Below are positions 1 to 8,076 of a stretch of DNA of 40,526 nt, in pieces. Origin of the DNA: Oscillospiraceae bacterium (GTDB lineage Bacteria; Bacillota; Clostridia; Oscillospirales; Oscillospiraceae); NCBI GenBank assembly GCA_021768185.1, contig JAETNP010000038.1, positions 1-40,526 on the forward strand. Reading direction: 5' to 3'. Within the stretch, counting starts at the first letter, position 1. Each line of letters opens with the position of its first letter. The position numbers and the translations under genes are program-made. The notes below the pieces were generated by a model. That model had not been told where the DNA came from. It made no database searches and worked only from the letters and a program-made list of their open reading frames with translations.

Positions 1-526
1 CGGCAAAAGTAGGCAAAAACGCGCCAGGACCCATGGTCCTGGACTCCTTTCTCGGTCCCGCCTGTCGGCAAGGGACCTCGGCGAGGGGTTTGCGATGGTT
101 CGATGGAAATGAAGAGTTGCGGTGCCACGTGAACTTCCAGTCCTACGGGCATCTGATCTAGGGGTCTGGTGCTTGTAGAACTCCGGCCGTTAGGCCGCCA
201 GAGGCGGCCCCAGGCTTGCTGGCGGCCACAGGCCGCCGCACAGCTGCCGCCCTTTCAATGCGGTACCCCCTGCAAGGGGGGACGTTCTAACGGAACATTC
301 CGCAAAAAGCACCCCGGGGAGTTCGCCCCGCTATACGGTAGGGGCCGCCGATGACCACGCTAAAATAGACGCAGAAGATGAACGAAGCGGACAGCAGTCA
401 GGTTTAGACCAAACTGACTGTGCCTCGGGCGCAAAACTAAACTCTCCCGTAATTCAGGAAGGTTCTTAGGAAACGCAGTTTCCTAAGCGCGTTTTTGCCT
501 ACTTTTGCCGCGTGGCAAAAGTAGGC
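1..526 (-). repeat. Large structured non-coding repeat, copy A
   Basis: Gene-free element that reads 5' to 3' on the minus strand and is cut by the window edge at its 3' end. It is homologous over its whole length to copy B at 32880-33352 on the plus strand. Its ends pair with each other: GGCAAAAGTAGGC continued by AAAAACGCG matches the reverse complement at the other end, giving about 22 bp. Short blocks are almost identical between copies, for example CTAGATCAGATGCCCGTAGG and CCGCATTGAAAGGGCGGCAG. Hairpins just inside the terminal stem differ in sequence but keep pairing: CTTAGGAAAC/GTTTCCTAAG here against CTTAAACC/GGTTTAAG in copy B. Copy A also carries a roughly 60-nt GC-rich hairpin insertion (about 190-250). 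No protein-coding signal was found. It may be a large structured RNA or a MITE-like element; the RNA class was not recognised. Confidence 0.75.
497..526. repeat. Terminal hairpin of copy A
   Basis: Perfect 13-bp inverted repeat, GCCTACTTTTGCC and its complement, around a 4-nt loop. It closes the gene-proximal end of the element. The same hairpin, and a variant with CGCG replacing the GCC arm, bound copy B. Confidence 0.8.
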
Positions 527-604
527 GAGGAGTCCGGGGGCGAGAAGCCCCCGGGCCGAAGGACAGAAGAATCCCCCGTGCCGCCCGGAGGGCGGCAGAG
601 AAAC
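527..604 (-). repeat. Flanking GC-hairpin module of copy A
   Basis: Outer module of the repeat: GTCCGGGGGC, a small C/G hairpin, an A-rich spacer, CCCCCGTGCCGCCC, then a hairpin closed by GGGCGGCA and ending AGAAA. Related modules flank copy B on both sides (about 32804-32878 and 33353-33428), always pointing outward from the core. Confidence 0.6.
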
Positions 605-606
605 TA

Positions 607-639
607 CGAGGGGCGGAGGCGTTCAGCCTCCGCCCCTCG
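607..639 (-). terminator. Terminator-like hairpin after ackA
   Basis: Perfect 14-bp stem CGAGGGGCGGAGGC with a 5-nt loop, starting 12 bases past the ackA stop. It lacks a strong U tract, so termination efficiency is uncertain. Confidence 0.65.
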
Positions 640-651
640 GGGGGTATACGG

Positions 652-1839
652 TTATTTGCACAGTGCGGCGGTGTCCATGGCAATCATCAGTTCCTCGTTG
701 GTGGGAATGATAAAGATCTTTACCTTGGATCCCTCGGCGGACACGTCCGCCTCCTTGCCGCGGACCTTGTTCTTCTCAGGATCCATCTTCACGCCCATGT
801 ATTCCAGCCCCTGGCAGATATGCTCCCGCATATCGGTGGAATTCTCGCCCACGCCGGCGGTGAACACGATGGCATCCACGCCGCCCATGGCGCTGGCGTA
901 AGCGCCAATGAACTTGCGTACCTCGTAGGCGAACTTGTCCAGCGCCAGCTGGGCCCGCTCATTGCCCTTGGCGGCGGCCTCGTCCAGGTCACGGAAGTCG
1001 GAGCTGACGCCGGAAATGCCCAGCACGCCGGACTTCTTGTTGAGGATGTTCAGCATCTCCTTGATGTCATACCCGTAGCGGCCCATGAGGTACTCCAGAA
1101 TGGTGGCGTCCACGTCGCCGGAGCGGGTGCCCATGGGGAAGCCGGCCAAGGGCCCCAGGCCCATGGTGGTGTCCACGCACTTGCCGTCCACCACGGCGGA
1201 GAGGGAGGAGCCATTGCCCAGGTGGCAGCAGATCACCTTGCTGTGCTCCGGATTGCCCAGCATGTCGATGGCCCGGGCGGAGACGTAGCGGTGGCTGGTG
1301 CCGTGGAAGCCGTAGCGGCGCACGTCGTCCTTCTCATAGTACTCGTAGGGGATGGCGTAAATATAAGCCTTGGGGGGCATGGTCATATGGAAGGCAGTGT
1401 CGAACACGGCCACCTGGGGCGTCTTGGGCATGATCTTCTGGCAGGCCTCGATGCCCATGAGGTTGGCGGGGTTGTGGAGGGGCCCCAGAGGAATGCACTT
1501 CTTGATGGCCTCGATGCACTTGCCGTCAATGAGGCAGCTCTCGGTGAAGTCCTTGCCGCCGTGGAGGACGCGGTGGCCTACCGCCGCGATCTCGTCGGTG
1601 GACTTGATGACGCCCTTCTCCGGGTCCACCAGGATGTCCAGGACGGACTGGATGGCCTCGCCGTGGGTGGGCATGGGAATGTCCTGCTTTACGTCCTCAC
1701 GGCCGGGGACCTTGTGGGTCAGACGGCCGTCGATGCCGATGCGCTCGCACAGGCCCTTGGCGAACACCTCGCCGCCGTCGGACTCCATGAACTGGTACTT
1801 CAGGGAAGAGCTGCCTGCGTTGATGATCAGGATCTTCAT
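652..1839 (-). CDS. ackA: Acetate kinase
   Basis: Acetate kinase interconverts acetyl phosphate and ADP with acetate and ATP in the cytosol, the substrate-level phosphorylation step of acetate fermentation. The 395-residue product has the normal family length. Visible motifs: N-terminal INAGSSSLK with the substrate-binding Asn7, VGHRVLHGG, FHGTSHRYVS with the catalytic His, the GNGSSL phosphate loop, MGTRSGDVD with the catalytic Arg, and NEELMIA near the C-terminus with the Mg-binding Glu. The ATG is preceded by AGAAGGAG at good spacing. No phosphotransacetylase gene lies alongside; pta must be elsewhere. It is divergent from tmcAL, whose enzyme also uses acetate. Identification is secure. 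Confidence 0.98.
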   Translation of the reverse strand: MKILIINAGSSSLKYQFMESDGGEVFAKGLCERIGIDGRLTHKVPGREDVKQDIPMPTHGEAIQSVLDILVDPEKGVIKSTDEIAAVGHRVLHGGKDFTESCLIDGKCIEAIKKCIPLGPLHNPANLMGIEACQKIMPKTPQVAVFDTAFHMTMPPKAYIYAIPYEYYEKDDVRRYGFHGTSHRYVSARAIDMLGNPEHSKVICCHLGNGSSLSAVVDGKCVDTTMGLGPLAGFPMGTRSGDVDATILEYLMGRYGYDIKEMLNILNKKSGVLGISGVSSDFRDLDEAAAKGNERAQLALDKFAYEVRKFIGAYASAMGGVDAIVFTAGVGENSTDMREHICQGLEYMGVKMDPEKNKVRGKEADVSAEGSKVKIFIIPTNEELMIAMDTAALCK

Positions 1840-1911
1840 CTGTCGTTTCTCCTTCTATTGTTATTGTTTTGTCATTTTTTGTTTCCAGCCTGTCTCTTGC
1901 TTTTTCCAAAA

Positions 1912-1967
1912 GAGACGGCTAAAATAATACCGTCTCATATTGTAGACTATTTGCGCCGGTCAGGCAA
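1912..1967 (-). promoter_or_regulatory. ackA promoter with overlapping dyad
   Basis: On the minus strand TTGCCT (1967-1962), a 17-bp spacer and TACAAT (1944-1939) form a sigma-A-type promoter. The dyad GAGACGG-N11-CCGTCTC (1912-1936) covers the expected transcription start, so it could be an operator or an early leader hairpin. Confidence 0.6.
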
Positions 1968-2026
1968 CTGTTTTTTGGGATTTTTTCCTGAAAATTTTTT
2001 GAGCTGGCCGATTGAGGAGGAAAACT

Positions 2027-3229
2027 GTGGCCGTTGCGGGCGTGATCGCGGAGTATAATCCCTTCCACCGAGGTCATGCCTGGCAGGCTGCCGAGATTCG
2101 CCGCCGCCTGGGGGCGGATACAGCCATTGTCGCCTGCATGAGCGGAAACTTCGTTCAGCGGGGGGACTTCGCTCTGGTGAACAAACACAGCCGGGCGGAG
2201 ATGGCCCTGGCGGGAGGTGTGGACCTGGTGCTGGAGCTTCCTACGCCCTGGTCCGCCGCGGGCGCGGAGCGGTTCGCCCAGGGGGCGGTGGCGGTTTTGG
2301 CTGCCGCCGGTGTGGCGACCCATCTGGTTTTTGGATGCGAATGCGGGGCGCTGGAGCCCCTGCTGGCGGCGGCGGAGGGCCTGGAGCGGGCGGAATACCC
2401 GGAAAAGCTGCGGGAAATGACCGGAAAGGGAATTTCCTTTCCAGCGGCCAGACAGCAGGCTTTAGAGGAGATCACGGGGGCGGCGGATTGCCTCTCCCGC
2501 CCTAACAACGCCCTGGCGGTGGAATATCTGCGGGCACTGCGGGCACAGGGGAGCGCAATGGAACCTGTGGCCCTGCCCCGAGTGGGCGCGGACCACGACA
2601 GCGCCGAGCTGGGCGCGTATCCCTCCGCCTCCGCCGTCCGCAGGGCGGTCCTGGCGGGGGAGGATTGGCGGGGGCTTCTTCCGGAAATGTCCGAAGAGAT
2701 TCTTTCCCGGGAAATCAAGGCCGGACGGGGCCCCGTGTGCTGGGAGAACTGCCGGCGGGCCATCCTGGCCCGGCTGCGGAGCATGGGGGAGGAGGACTTC
2801 CGCCCCTACGACGGAGGAAACGAGGGGCTGTACCACCGGTTTTACGCCGCCGTCCACCGCGCGGCCACGGTGGAGGAGCTTCTGGAGGCGGCGAAGACCA
2901 AACGGTATCCCATGGCCCGGCTGCGCCGGATGCTGGTGCAGGCCTATCTGGGCGTTCCCCAGGCCATTCAGGGGGCGGCGCCGCCCTATATTCGGGTGCT
3001 GGGGGCCGGCAAGCGGGGCCGGGAGCTGCTGGGGCGGATGCGGGAGACCGCGTCCCTGCCGGTCATTACCAAGCCCGGCCACGTCCGGCGGCTGGGGGCG
3101 GAGGTTCAGCGGGTCTTCGATCAGGAGGCCCGGTGTACGGACCTGTACGTGCTGGCATACCCCGACCTGGAGCAGGCCGGTCCGGATGGGGAGTACGCCG
3201 CCGGCCCGGTCCTGACGGACGGACTGTGA
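2027..3229 (+). CDS. tmcAL: tRNA(Met) cytidine acetate ligase TmcAL
   Basis: TmcAL (formerly YlbM) activates acetate with ATP and acetylates the wobble cytidine of elongator tRNA-Met to ac4C. The N-terminus AGVIAEYNPFHRGH carries the nucleotidyltransferase HxGH motif, followed by ACMSGNFVQRGDFALVNKH, typical of this family. The 400-residue length fits. I choose GTG 2027, because AGGAGG ends 6 bases upstream and the protein then begins at the conserved AVAGVIAEYN segment; the in-frame TTG at 2012 lies upstream of that ribosome site. It is divergent from acetate kinase, an apt pairing since both handle acetate, although shared regulation is only inferred. Confidence 0.93.
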   Translation: MAVAGVIAEYNPFHRGHAWQAAEIRRRLGADTAIVACMSGNFVQRGDFALVNKHSRAEMALAGGVDLVLELPTPWSAAGAERFAQGAVAVLAAAGVATHLVFGCECGALEPLLAAAEGLERAEYPEKLREMTGKGISFPAARQQALEEITGAADCLSRPNNALAVEYLRALRAQGSAMEPVALPRVGADHDSAELGAYPSASAVRRAVLAGEDWRGLLPEMSEEILSREIKAGRGPVCWENCRRAILARLRSMGEEDFRPYDGGNEGLYHRFYAAVHRAATVEELLEAAKTKRYPMARLRRMLVQAYLGVPQAIQGAAPPYIRVLGAGKRGRELLGRMRETASLPVITKPGHVRRLGAEVQRVFDQEARCTDLYVLAYPDLEQAGPDGEYAAGPVLTDGL

Positions 3230-3322
3230 GAGATTGATTATGCCGCGGGGGCCGGCTGCGTCCGGCGCCCGGGAATGAAGGGACGCCTTTCATAGGGGAC
3301 AGATAGGAAAGGAGACGTCTTT

Positions 3323-4183
3323 ATGAAAAAAGGATTGTTTGCGCTGCTGGCGGCCTGCGCCGTGGCCTTGAGCGCCTGCGCGGGAATGGCGATATCCGAC
3401 CCGGCTCCGCCGGCGGAGACGGCCCGGAGCCTGTCCGCGCCTGAGGCGGCGGAGGAATTCGAGAAGCCGCAATATGAGGTCGTCCCTCTTTCCTCCGGCA
3501 GCCAGGTCCGCTCGGAGGATGAGACGGTGGTGGCAATCTACAACTATCAGACCATCCTGCTGAACCTCCGCAACGAAGGCTCTGTTTCTCCGGAGGATGA
3601 AGAGACGGCACAGCGGAACATGGAGGCGTTCAACAGCAAGATGCACGCAGTCCACGCGGAGCTGGCGGAGCAGGGCACTGCCTTCGGCGAGGACGCGCTG
3701 GCCGCATACGAGGAGTTCGGCCCCCTTTCGGCGGAATATGAGGATGACGCGGACGTGGGCGCGGATTTCTGTGGAGACATCATTTCCGTCGTCCTCCGCC
3801 GCAGCAGCTACACCGGGGGAGCCCATCCCAACCGGTATGCGGCAAGCTATCTCTTCGACCTGGCAGCGGGGCAGTTCATCGACCCCACTCAGATTGCCGA
3901 GGACCCGGAGGCTTTCCGCGCCGGGGCGGCGGCGCTGCTGCTGGAGAAGGCGGACGGCCATCCGGAACAGGATGCCTTCTGGCAGGACTATGCCGATATC
4001 CTGGCCCACTGGAACGAGGGAACGGTGCGGTTCAATGAGGAGGGAATGCAGGTGATCTATTCCCCCTACGAACTGGGGCCGTACGCCATCGGAGAAGTGG
4101 AGCTGTCTCTGGGCTGGGAGGAACTGGAGCCCCTGATCGGTCCCAGCGGCATGGAACGCCTGGGAAGAGGCGGAACGGAATAA
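3323..4183 (+). CDS. RsiV-like lipoprotein (DUF3298 domain)
   Basis: A 286-residue secreted lipoprotein. It starts with a basic MKKG, a hydrophobic stretch and the lipobox LSAC, with lipidated Cys19. A low-complexity linker runs to about residue 45. The rest resembles the DUF4163/DUF3298 pair found in RsiV and PdaC: SSYTGGAHPN, YLFDLAAGQFID, and near the end VIYSPYELGPYAIGEVELSL. In RsiV this fold binds lysozyme; whether this one binds a ligand is unknown, and there is no sigma-factor gene beside it. The start has GGAAAGGAG well placed. A strong terminator follows, so it is the last gene of its transcript, about 90 bases after tmcAL. Confidence 0.82.
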   Translation: MKKGLFALLAACAVALSACAGMAISDPAPPAETARSLSAPEAAEEFEKPQYEVVPLSSGSQVRSEDETVVAIYNYQTILLNLRNEGSVSPEDEETAQRNMEAFNSKMHAVHAELAEQGTAFGEDALAAYEEFGPLSAEYEDDADVGADFCGDIISVVLRRSSYTGGAHPNRYAASYLFDLAAGQFIDPTQIAEDPEAFRAGAAALLLEKADGHPEQDAFWQDYADILAHWNEGTVRFNEEGMQVIYSPYELGPYAIGEVELSLGWEELEPLIGPSGMERLGRGGTE

Positions 4184-4195
4184 GAGATTGCAGAG

Positions 4196-4232
4196 GCCCC
4201 GGCGGAACGCTTTCTCCGCCGGGGCTGTTTTT
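4196..4232 (+). terminator. Rho-independent terminator
   Basis: Stem GCCCCGGCGGA / TCCGCCGGGGC followed by a run of T (CTGTTTTTT). It ends the tmcAL-lipoprotein transcript. Confidence 0.9.
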
Positions 4233-4337
4233 TCGGAAAAATCAGCCGGAAAGGAGCAAGAAATGGGTGGTAATTTCCGAAGGGCTATGATATACTATCC
4301 GCAAACGGATCGTATTTTGATGGAATCTATATGCCGC

Positions 4338-4396
4338 TGATACTTTTTCTCGGGAGAAAAAGTATCAAATGAGTTTGGGCGGCGCGTGCGCCGCCG
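4338..4396. repeat. Pair of perfect intergenic hairpins
   Basis: TGATACTTTTTCT and its exact complement form a 13-bp stem with a CGGG loop (4338-4367). A second stem, GGCGGCGC/GCGCCGCC with a 2-nt loop, follows at 4379-4396. The first resembles the TACTTTTGCC hairpins that bound the large repeat, so this may be a short relative or relic of that family. The remaining 4233-4470 holds no gene. Confidence 0.6.
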
Positions 4397-4478
4397 GCCG
4401 GTCGTCGGGCGAGGCCTGATGCACGGGTAATGAAAGTATGCCTTTAATCGAAGAATAGGATAAGACGGAGGAGTGCAG

Positions 4479-6128
4479 ATGGAACACAGCGGGAACGGCG
4501 CGGCGGCAAAAAGGGCAAGAGTCCTGGCCCGCCGGGCGGCGCGGCTGGCGCAGGAAAATGAGGCGCTGCGAAAGGCGCTGGCGGACGCGGAGGAATCCAA
4601 CCAGGCAAAGAGCCGCTTCCTCTCCAGCATGTCCCACGATATCCGCACGCCCATGAACGCCATCATGGGGATGACCGCCATCGCCCAGAGCCATATTGAC
4701 GAGAAGTCCAGGGTGCAGGACTGCCTGGACAAGATCCGCACGGCTTCCGTCCACCTGATGAGCCTGGTCAACGACGTGCTGGACATGTCACGGATCGACA
4801 GCGGCCGCATGATCATCAACGAGGAGCGCTTCTCTTTGGCGGACCTGGTTCACGACCTGGCGGTCATCGTCCGGCCCCAGGCCGTGCAGAAAAAGCAGCA
4901 GTTCCACTTTGAGATCGGGCAGATCCTGGAGGAATGCCTGGTGGGGGACCCCCTCCGCCTGCGGCAGATATTGGTGAATATTATTGGCAACGCAGTCAAG
5001 TACACCCAGGAAGGCGGCAGCATCCGGGTGCGCTTCTCCCAGCGGCCTGGGGACAACGGCCTTGTCTGGCTGGACTTCTCCTGCGAGGACAACGGCATCG
5101 GCATGAGCGAGGAGTTCCTGAAGCGGATCTTCATCCCCTTTGAGCGGGTACACAGCACCGCGGTCAACAAGATCGAGGGCACCGGCCTGGGTATGGCCAT
5201 CGTCAAGAATCTGGTGGACAGCATGTATGGCGACATCCGGGTGGAGAGCCAGGAGGGCCGGGGAAGCAGGTTTACCGTCTCGCTGCCCCTGCCGCCTGCC
5301 GCCAGGGAGCCGGTGGTCCTGCCGAAGGAGGGCATCGTTCTGGTGGCGGAGAGCCGGGATGACCGGGCGCAGCTCATTGAGGACTGCCTGGGAGGGAGCG
5401 GCCTGACGCCGGTGCGCCTGGAAACCGGGCTGGAGGCCGTCACCTACCTGACCGAGGCCCGGTACGAGGAGCGGATGCCCTGCGCCATGCTCCTGGGCCA
5501 GGAGCTGGAGGATATGCCGGTGCTGGACGTGGCGGCCCACGTGCGCCAGCTGGCGGGACGGGATTTCCCCATCCTGCTGGTGTCCGAGGAGGACTGGGCT
5601 CCCATGGAGTATCGGGCCACCCGGGCCGGGGTCAGCGCCTTCGTGCCCTGCCCGCTGTTCGGCAGCCGCCTGCTGGAGACTCTTTCACGGCTCACCTGCG
5701 CGCCCAACGAGATGGACCGGGGAGCCGGGAGCCGGGACGGCGACTACAGCGGCCGGAGGGTGCTGCTGGTGGAGGACAACGAGCTGAACCTGGAGATTGC
5801 CTCGGAGCTGCTCTCCATGACCGGCGTAGAGGTGGTCACCGCCGAAAACGGACAGGAGGCGGTGGAGCGCTTTGCCGCCGGGCCGGAGAATTACTACGAT
5901 ATCATCTTTATGGACATCCAGATGCCCGTCATGGACGGCTATGAGGCCGCCCGGCGCATCCGGAGCCTGGACCGGGCGGATGCCGGGACGGTCTGGATCG
6001 TGGCCATGACGGCCAACGCCTTCGTGGAGGACATGCGGCTGTCCAGGGAGGCGGGAATGAATGAACACGTCTCCAAGCCGGTGGACCTGGAGCGGCTGGA
6101 GGACATCCTGCGGCGGCGGCTGAACTGA
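4479..6128 (+). CDS. Cytosolic hybrid sensor histidine kinase
   Basis: A 549-residue hybrid kinase. After a short N-terminal coiled coil (about 10-45) comes a HisKA domain with SHDIRTPMN and phospho-accepting His53. A HATPase domain follows: NIIGNAVKYT (N box), CEDNGIGM (G1), IPFERV, GTGLGMAIVK (G2). A first receiver-like domain (about 285-395) looks degenerate: MLLGQEL stands where the Asp should be and FVPCP where the conserved Lys should be. The C-terminal receiver is canonical (LLVEDNELN, FMDIQMPVMDGYEA with Asp479, MTAN, SKPVD). No membrane segment or sensory domain is visible, so the input is probably intracellular or via a partner. ATG 4479 has GGAGG 7 bases upstream. It is probably cotranscribed with the HD protein 36 bases downstream. 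Confidence 0.93.
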   Translation: MEHSGNGAAAKRARVLARRAARLAQENEALRKALADAEESNQAKSRFLSSMSHDIRTPMNAIMGMTAIAQSHIDEKSRVQDCLDKIRTASVHLMSLVNDVLDMSRIDSGRMIINEERFSLADLVHDLAVIVRPQAVQKKQQFHFEIGQILEECLVGDPLRLRQILVNIIGNAVKYTQEGGSIRVRFSQRPGDNGLVWLDFSCEDNGIGMSEEFLKRIFIPFERVHSTAVNKIEGTGLGMAIVKNLVDSMYGDIRVESQEGRGSRFTVSLPLPPAAREPVVLPKEGIVLVAESRDDRAQLIEDCLGGSGLTPVRLETGLEAVTYLTEARYEERMPCAMLLGQELEDMPVLDVAAHVRQLAGRDFPILLVSEEDWAPMEYRATRAGVSAFVPCPLFGSRLLETLSRLTCAPNEMDRGAGSRDGDYSGRRVLLVEDNELNLEIASELLSMTGVEVVTAENGQEAVERFAAGPENYYDIIFMDIQMPVMDGYEAARRIRSLDRADAGTVWIVAMTANAFVEDMRLSREAGMNEHVSKPVDLERLEDILRRRLN

Positions 6129-6164
6129 GAGCGCCGCGGTCAAATGGAAAAGGGGCCATCGCCT

Positions 6165-8006
6165 ATGCGGCCATATCAGAAGGAATACATCGAGAATATG
6201 CGGGAGATCGCCGCACTGACCGCCCGCAGGGAGCCGGACGGGCTTTCCCTGGAGGACTACGCTGCCCGGATGCGCCGGGATGAGGCGGCGGCCTGGGAGA
6301 AGGTGGGGCGCAACATGACCCTGCTCCGGGAGGGGCTGTTCCATACGCTGGACCACCTCTTTGAGGCGGACCAGGAGGAGCTGCGGAATCTGGAGGAATT
6401 CGCCTCCCACCTCATGGGAGGGAAGGAGACCCAGGACGAGGGCGTCTTCCGGCTGATCCATCAGGCTCTGCTGAGCCTGGCCCGGCAGAGGGGGGACCGG
6501 TGCGCCATGATCCGGGAGCTGTACTGGCTGGGCATGGGCCACTATTGGCTGTACAGCAAACTGGTGTGCCTGCCTTTGGAGGCAGTGGAGAAGTATGTCA
6601 GCCAGATGCGCCTGAGCTTCACGGAGGCGGCGGCCTATCTGAAGTACTTTGACGAGATCGAGGACACGGAGACCCGGGGCTACATCCTCCGCTCCCGGGC
6701 GAACATGTCCCTGGGGGGCTTCAAGTCTCCGGGAGAGAAGATCCGGCTGGTCCGGGAGACGCTGTGCGTCATGCAGGACGAGTCCTACCGGAAGACGGAG
6801 CCGGACCTCCCCTGGGACCGGTACCTCTACATGACTCACCAGCAGATGGCCAGCAGCGTCTCCTACAGCAAAGAGCACGTCATGTCCTCCGAGGACATGG
6901 CCAGCATCATGGAATCGGCCTACATCGTCTACCACCGGCGGCTGGAGGAGGCGGCGGCGGCCGGCGAGCCCGCGCCCCTGCGGTGGGCCTTCCCCTATTA
7001 CGCCATGGAGTACTACTGCGGCATCTATGATATGGACCACCTGATGGCCAGGGTAGAGAAGCTGCTGGACCGGGCGGACCCGGCGGACCACTCCCTGGAA
7101 GGGATGTACGGCATACTGTCTCTGCCCGCCTTCTACTGCCAGTATCTGGAGCAGAACCCGGAGAGGATCCCAGCCCGGGCGTCCTATGTGGAGGCCCTTT
7201 ACCGCCGGGCGCTGGAGTATGCGGACGCCTTCCCCGTGAAGGAGGACGAGAAGCTGTCCCTGTACCTGCGGCAGCTCTCCTTCACGTACATTGAGACCGA
7301 GGGGGGCGTACCCTACGGGGAGTATCTCCAAAAGCTGCTGCTCCGCTTTGCGCCGGAGGTGTACCTCCACTCCCGGATGGTGGGAGAGGCGGCCCGGGCG
7401 CTGTGCGGGCTCATCATGGAGGAGGAGCCCTCCTTTTTTGACGACGTGGTGAAGTTCCGGAAGATCGATGACCCCGAGGACAAGCGGCGGCAGGTGCTGG
7501 ACGACGCCATGACCTGCGGGCTGCTCCATGACGTGGGGAAGATCAGCTTTCTGGAGCTCTATACCCGGACGGCCCGGCAGTGGTTTGGGGAGGAGTACGA
7601 GGTCACCCGCCTGCACACGACGGCGGGCCATCTGCTCCTCAGCGAGCGGGCCTCCACAAAGCGCTTCGCTCCTATTGCCCTGGGGCACCACGCCTGGTAC
7701 GACGGCTCCAACCACGGCTACCCGGAGGAGTACCACCGTCTGGAGTGTCCCTGCCGGCAGATGGTGGACGTGATCGGGCTGGTGGACTGGCTGGAGAACG
7801 TCAGCCACTCCGCCCAGGCGTACACCGGGATGGAGATGAGTTTCGACGAGGCCGTGGAGGAGGCCGTCTCTCTGGAAGGACGGCGGTTCTCGCCCATGCT
7901 CACGGCGCGGCTGCGGGATAAACGGGTGGCGGAGCTGATCTGGGAGGCCTTTGAGACGGGGCGGAGAGAGGCGTACCGCCGGATGTACGAGTGGGAAAAC
8001 GATTAG
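6165..8006 (+). CDS. HD-domain (HD-GYP-like) phosphohydrolase
   Basis: A 613-residue protein. The first 400 or so residues are alpha-helical and match no domain I recognise. The C-terminal third is an HD domain: HSRMVGEAA, GLLHDVGK with the metal-binding His455-Asp456, HTTAGHLLL, GHHAWYDGSNHGYPEEY, and VIGLVDWLENVSH. The order matches HD-GYP cyclic-di-GMP phosphodiesterases, but DGS is followed by NHGYP rather than GYP directly, so substrate is inferred. Start ATG 6165 has AAAGGGG about 9 bases upstream; ATG 6144 lacks a ribosome site. It is tightly downstream of the hybrid kinase, suggesting one signalling module. A GC-rich hairpin at 8017-8041 follows. Confidence 0.85.
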   Translation: MRPYQKEYIENMREIAALTARREPDGLSLEDYAARMRRDEAAAWEKVGRNMTLLREGLFHTLDHLFEADQEELRNLEEFASHLMGGKETQDEGVFRLIHQALLSLARQRGDRCAMIRELYWLGMGHYWLYSKLVCLPLEAVEKYVSQMRLSFTEAAAYLKYFDEIEDTETRGYILRSRANMSLGGFKSPGEKIRLVRETLCVMQDESYRKTEPDLPWDRYLYMTHQQMASSVSYSKEHVMSSEDMASIMESAYIVYHRRLEEAAAAGEPAPLRWAFPYYAMEYYCGIYDMDHLMARVEKLLDRADPADHSLEGMYGILSLPAFYCQYLEQNPERIPARASYVEALYRRALEYADAFPVKEDEKLSLYLRQLSFTYIETEGGVPYGEYLQKLLLRFAPEVYLHSRMVGEAARALCGLIMEEEPSFFDDVVKFRKIDDPEDKRRQVLDDAMTCGLLHDVGKISFLELYTRTARQWFGEEYEVTRLHTTAGHLLLSERASTKRFAPIALGHHAWYDGSNHGYPEEYHRLECPCRQMVDVIGLVDWLENVSHSAQAYTGMEMSFDEAVEEAVSLEGRRFSPMLTARLRDKRVAELIWEAFETGRREAYRRMYEWEND

Positions 8007-8016
8007 AGAATACCGG

Positions 8017-8041
8017 GCGCCGGGCGGGCAAAGCCCGGCGC
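8017..8041 (+). terminator. GC-rich hairpin between HD gene and aminopeptidase
   Basis: Perfect 9-bp stem GCGCCGGGC/GCCCGGCGC with a 7-nt loop. There is no T tract, so it may attenuate or protect mRNA rather than terminate. Confidence 0.45.
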
Positions 8042-8076
8042 TGATATGCGGATATAAACAAGGAGGAACGATCATC

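Noticed and set aside
169..354. 61-codon plus-strand frame within copy A of the repeat
   Set aside because: It is not conserved in copy B, crosses the variable hairpin insertion, and has no ribosome site.
1..526. Copy A as IscB/IsrB-associated (HEARO) RNA or a group II intron
   Set aside because: No IscB-like gene nearby, no intron domain V or GUGCG start recognised, and the terminal pairing differs from those classes as I know them.
505..2058. 517-codon frame antisense to acetate kinase
   Set aside because: The minus-strand ackA is certain; this frame is Gly/Ala/His-rich low complexity typical of antisense reading in GC-rich genes.
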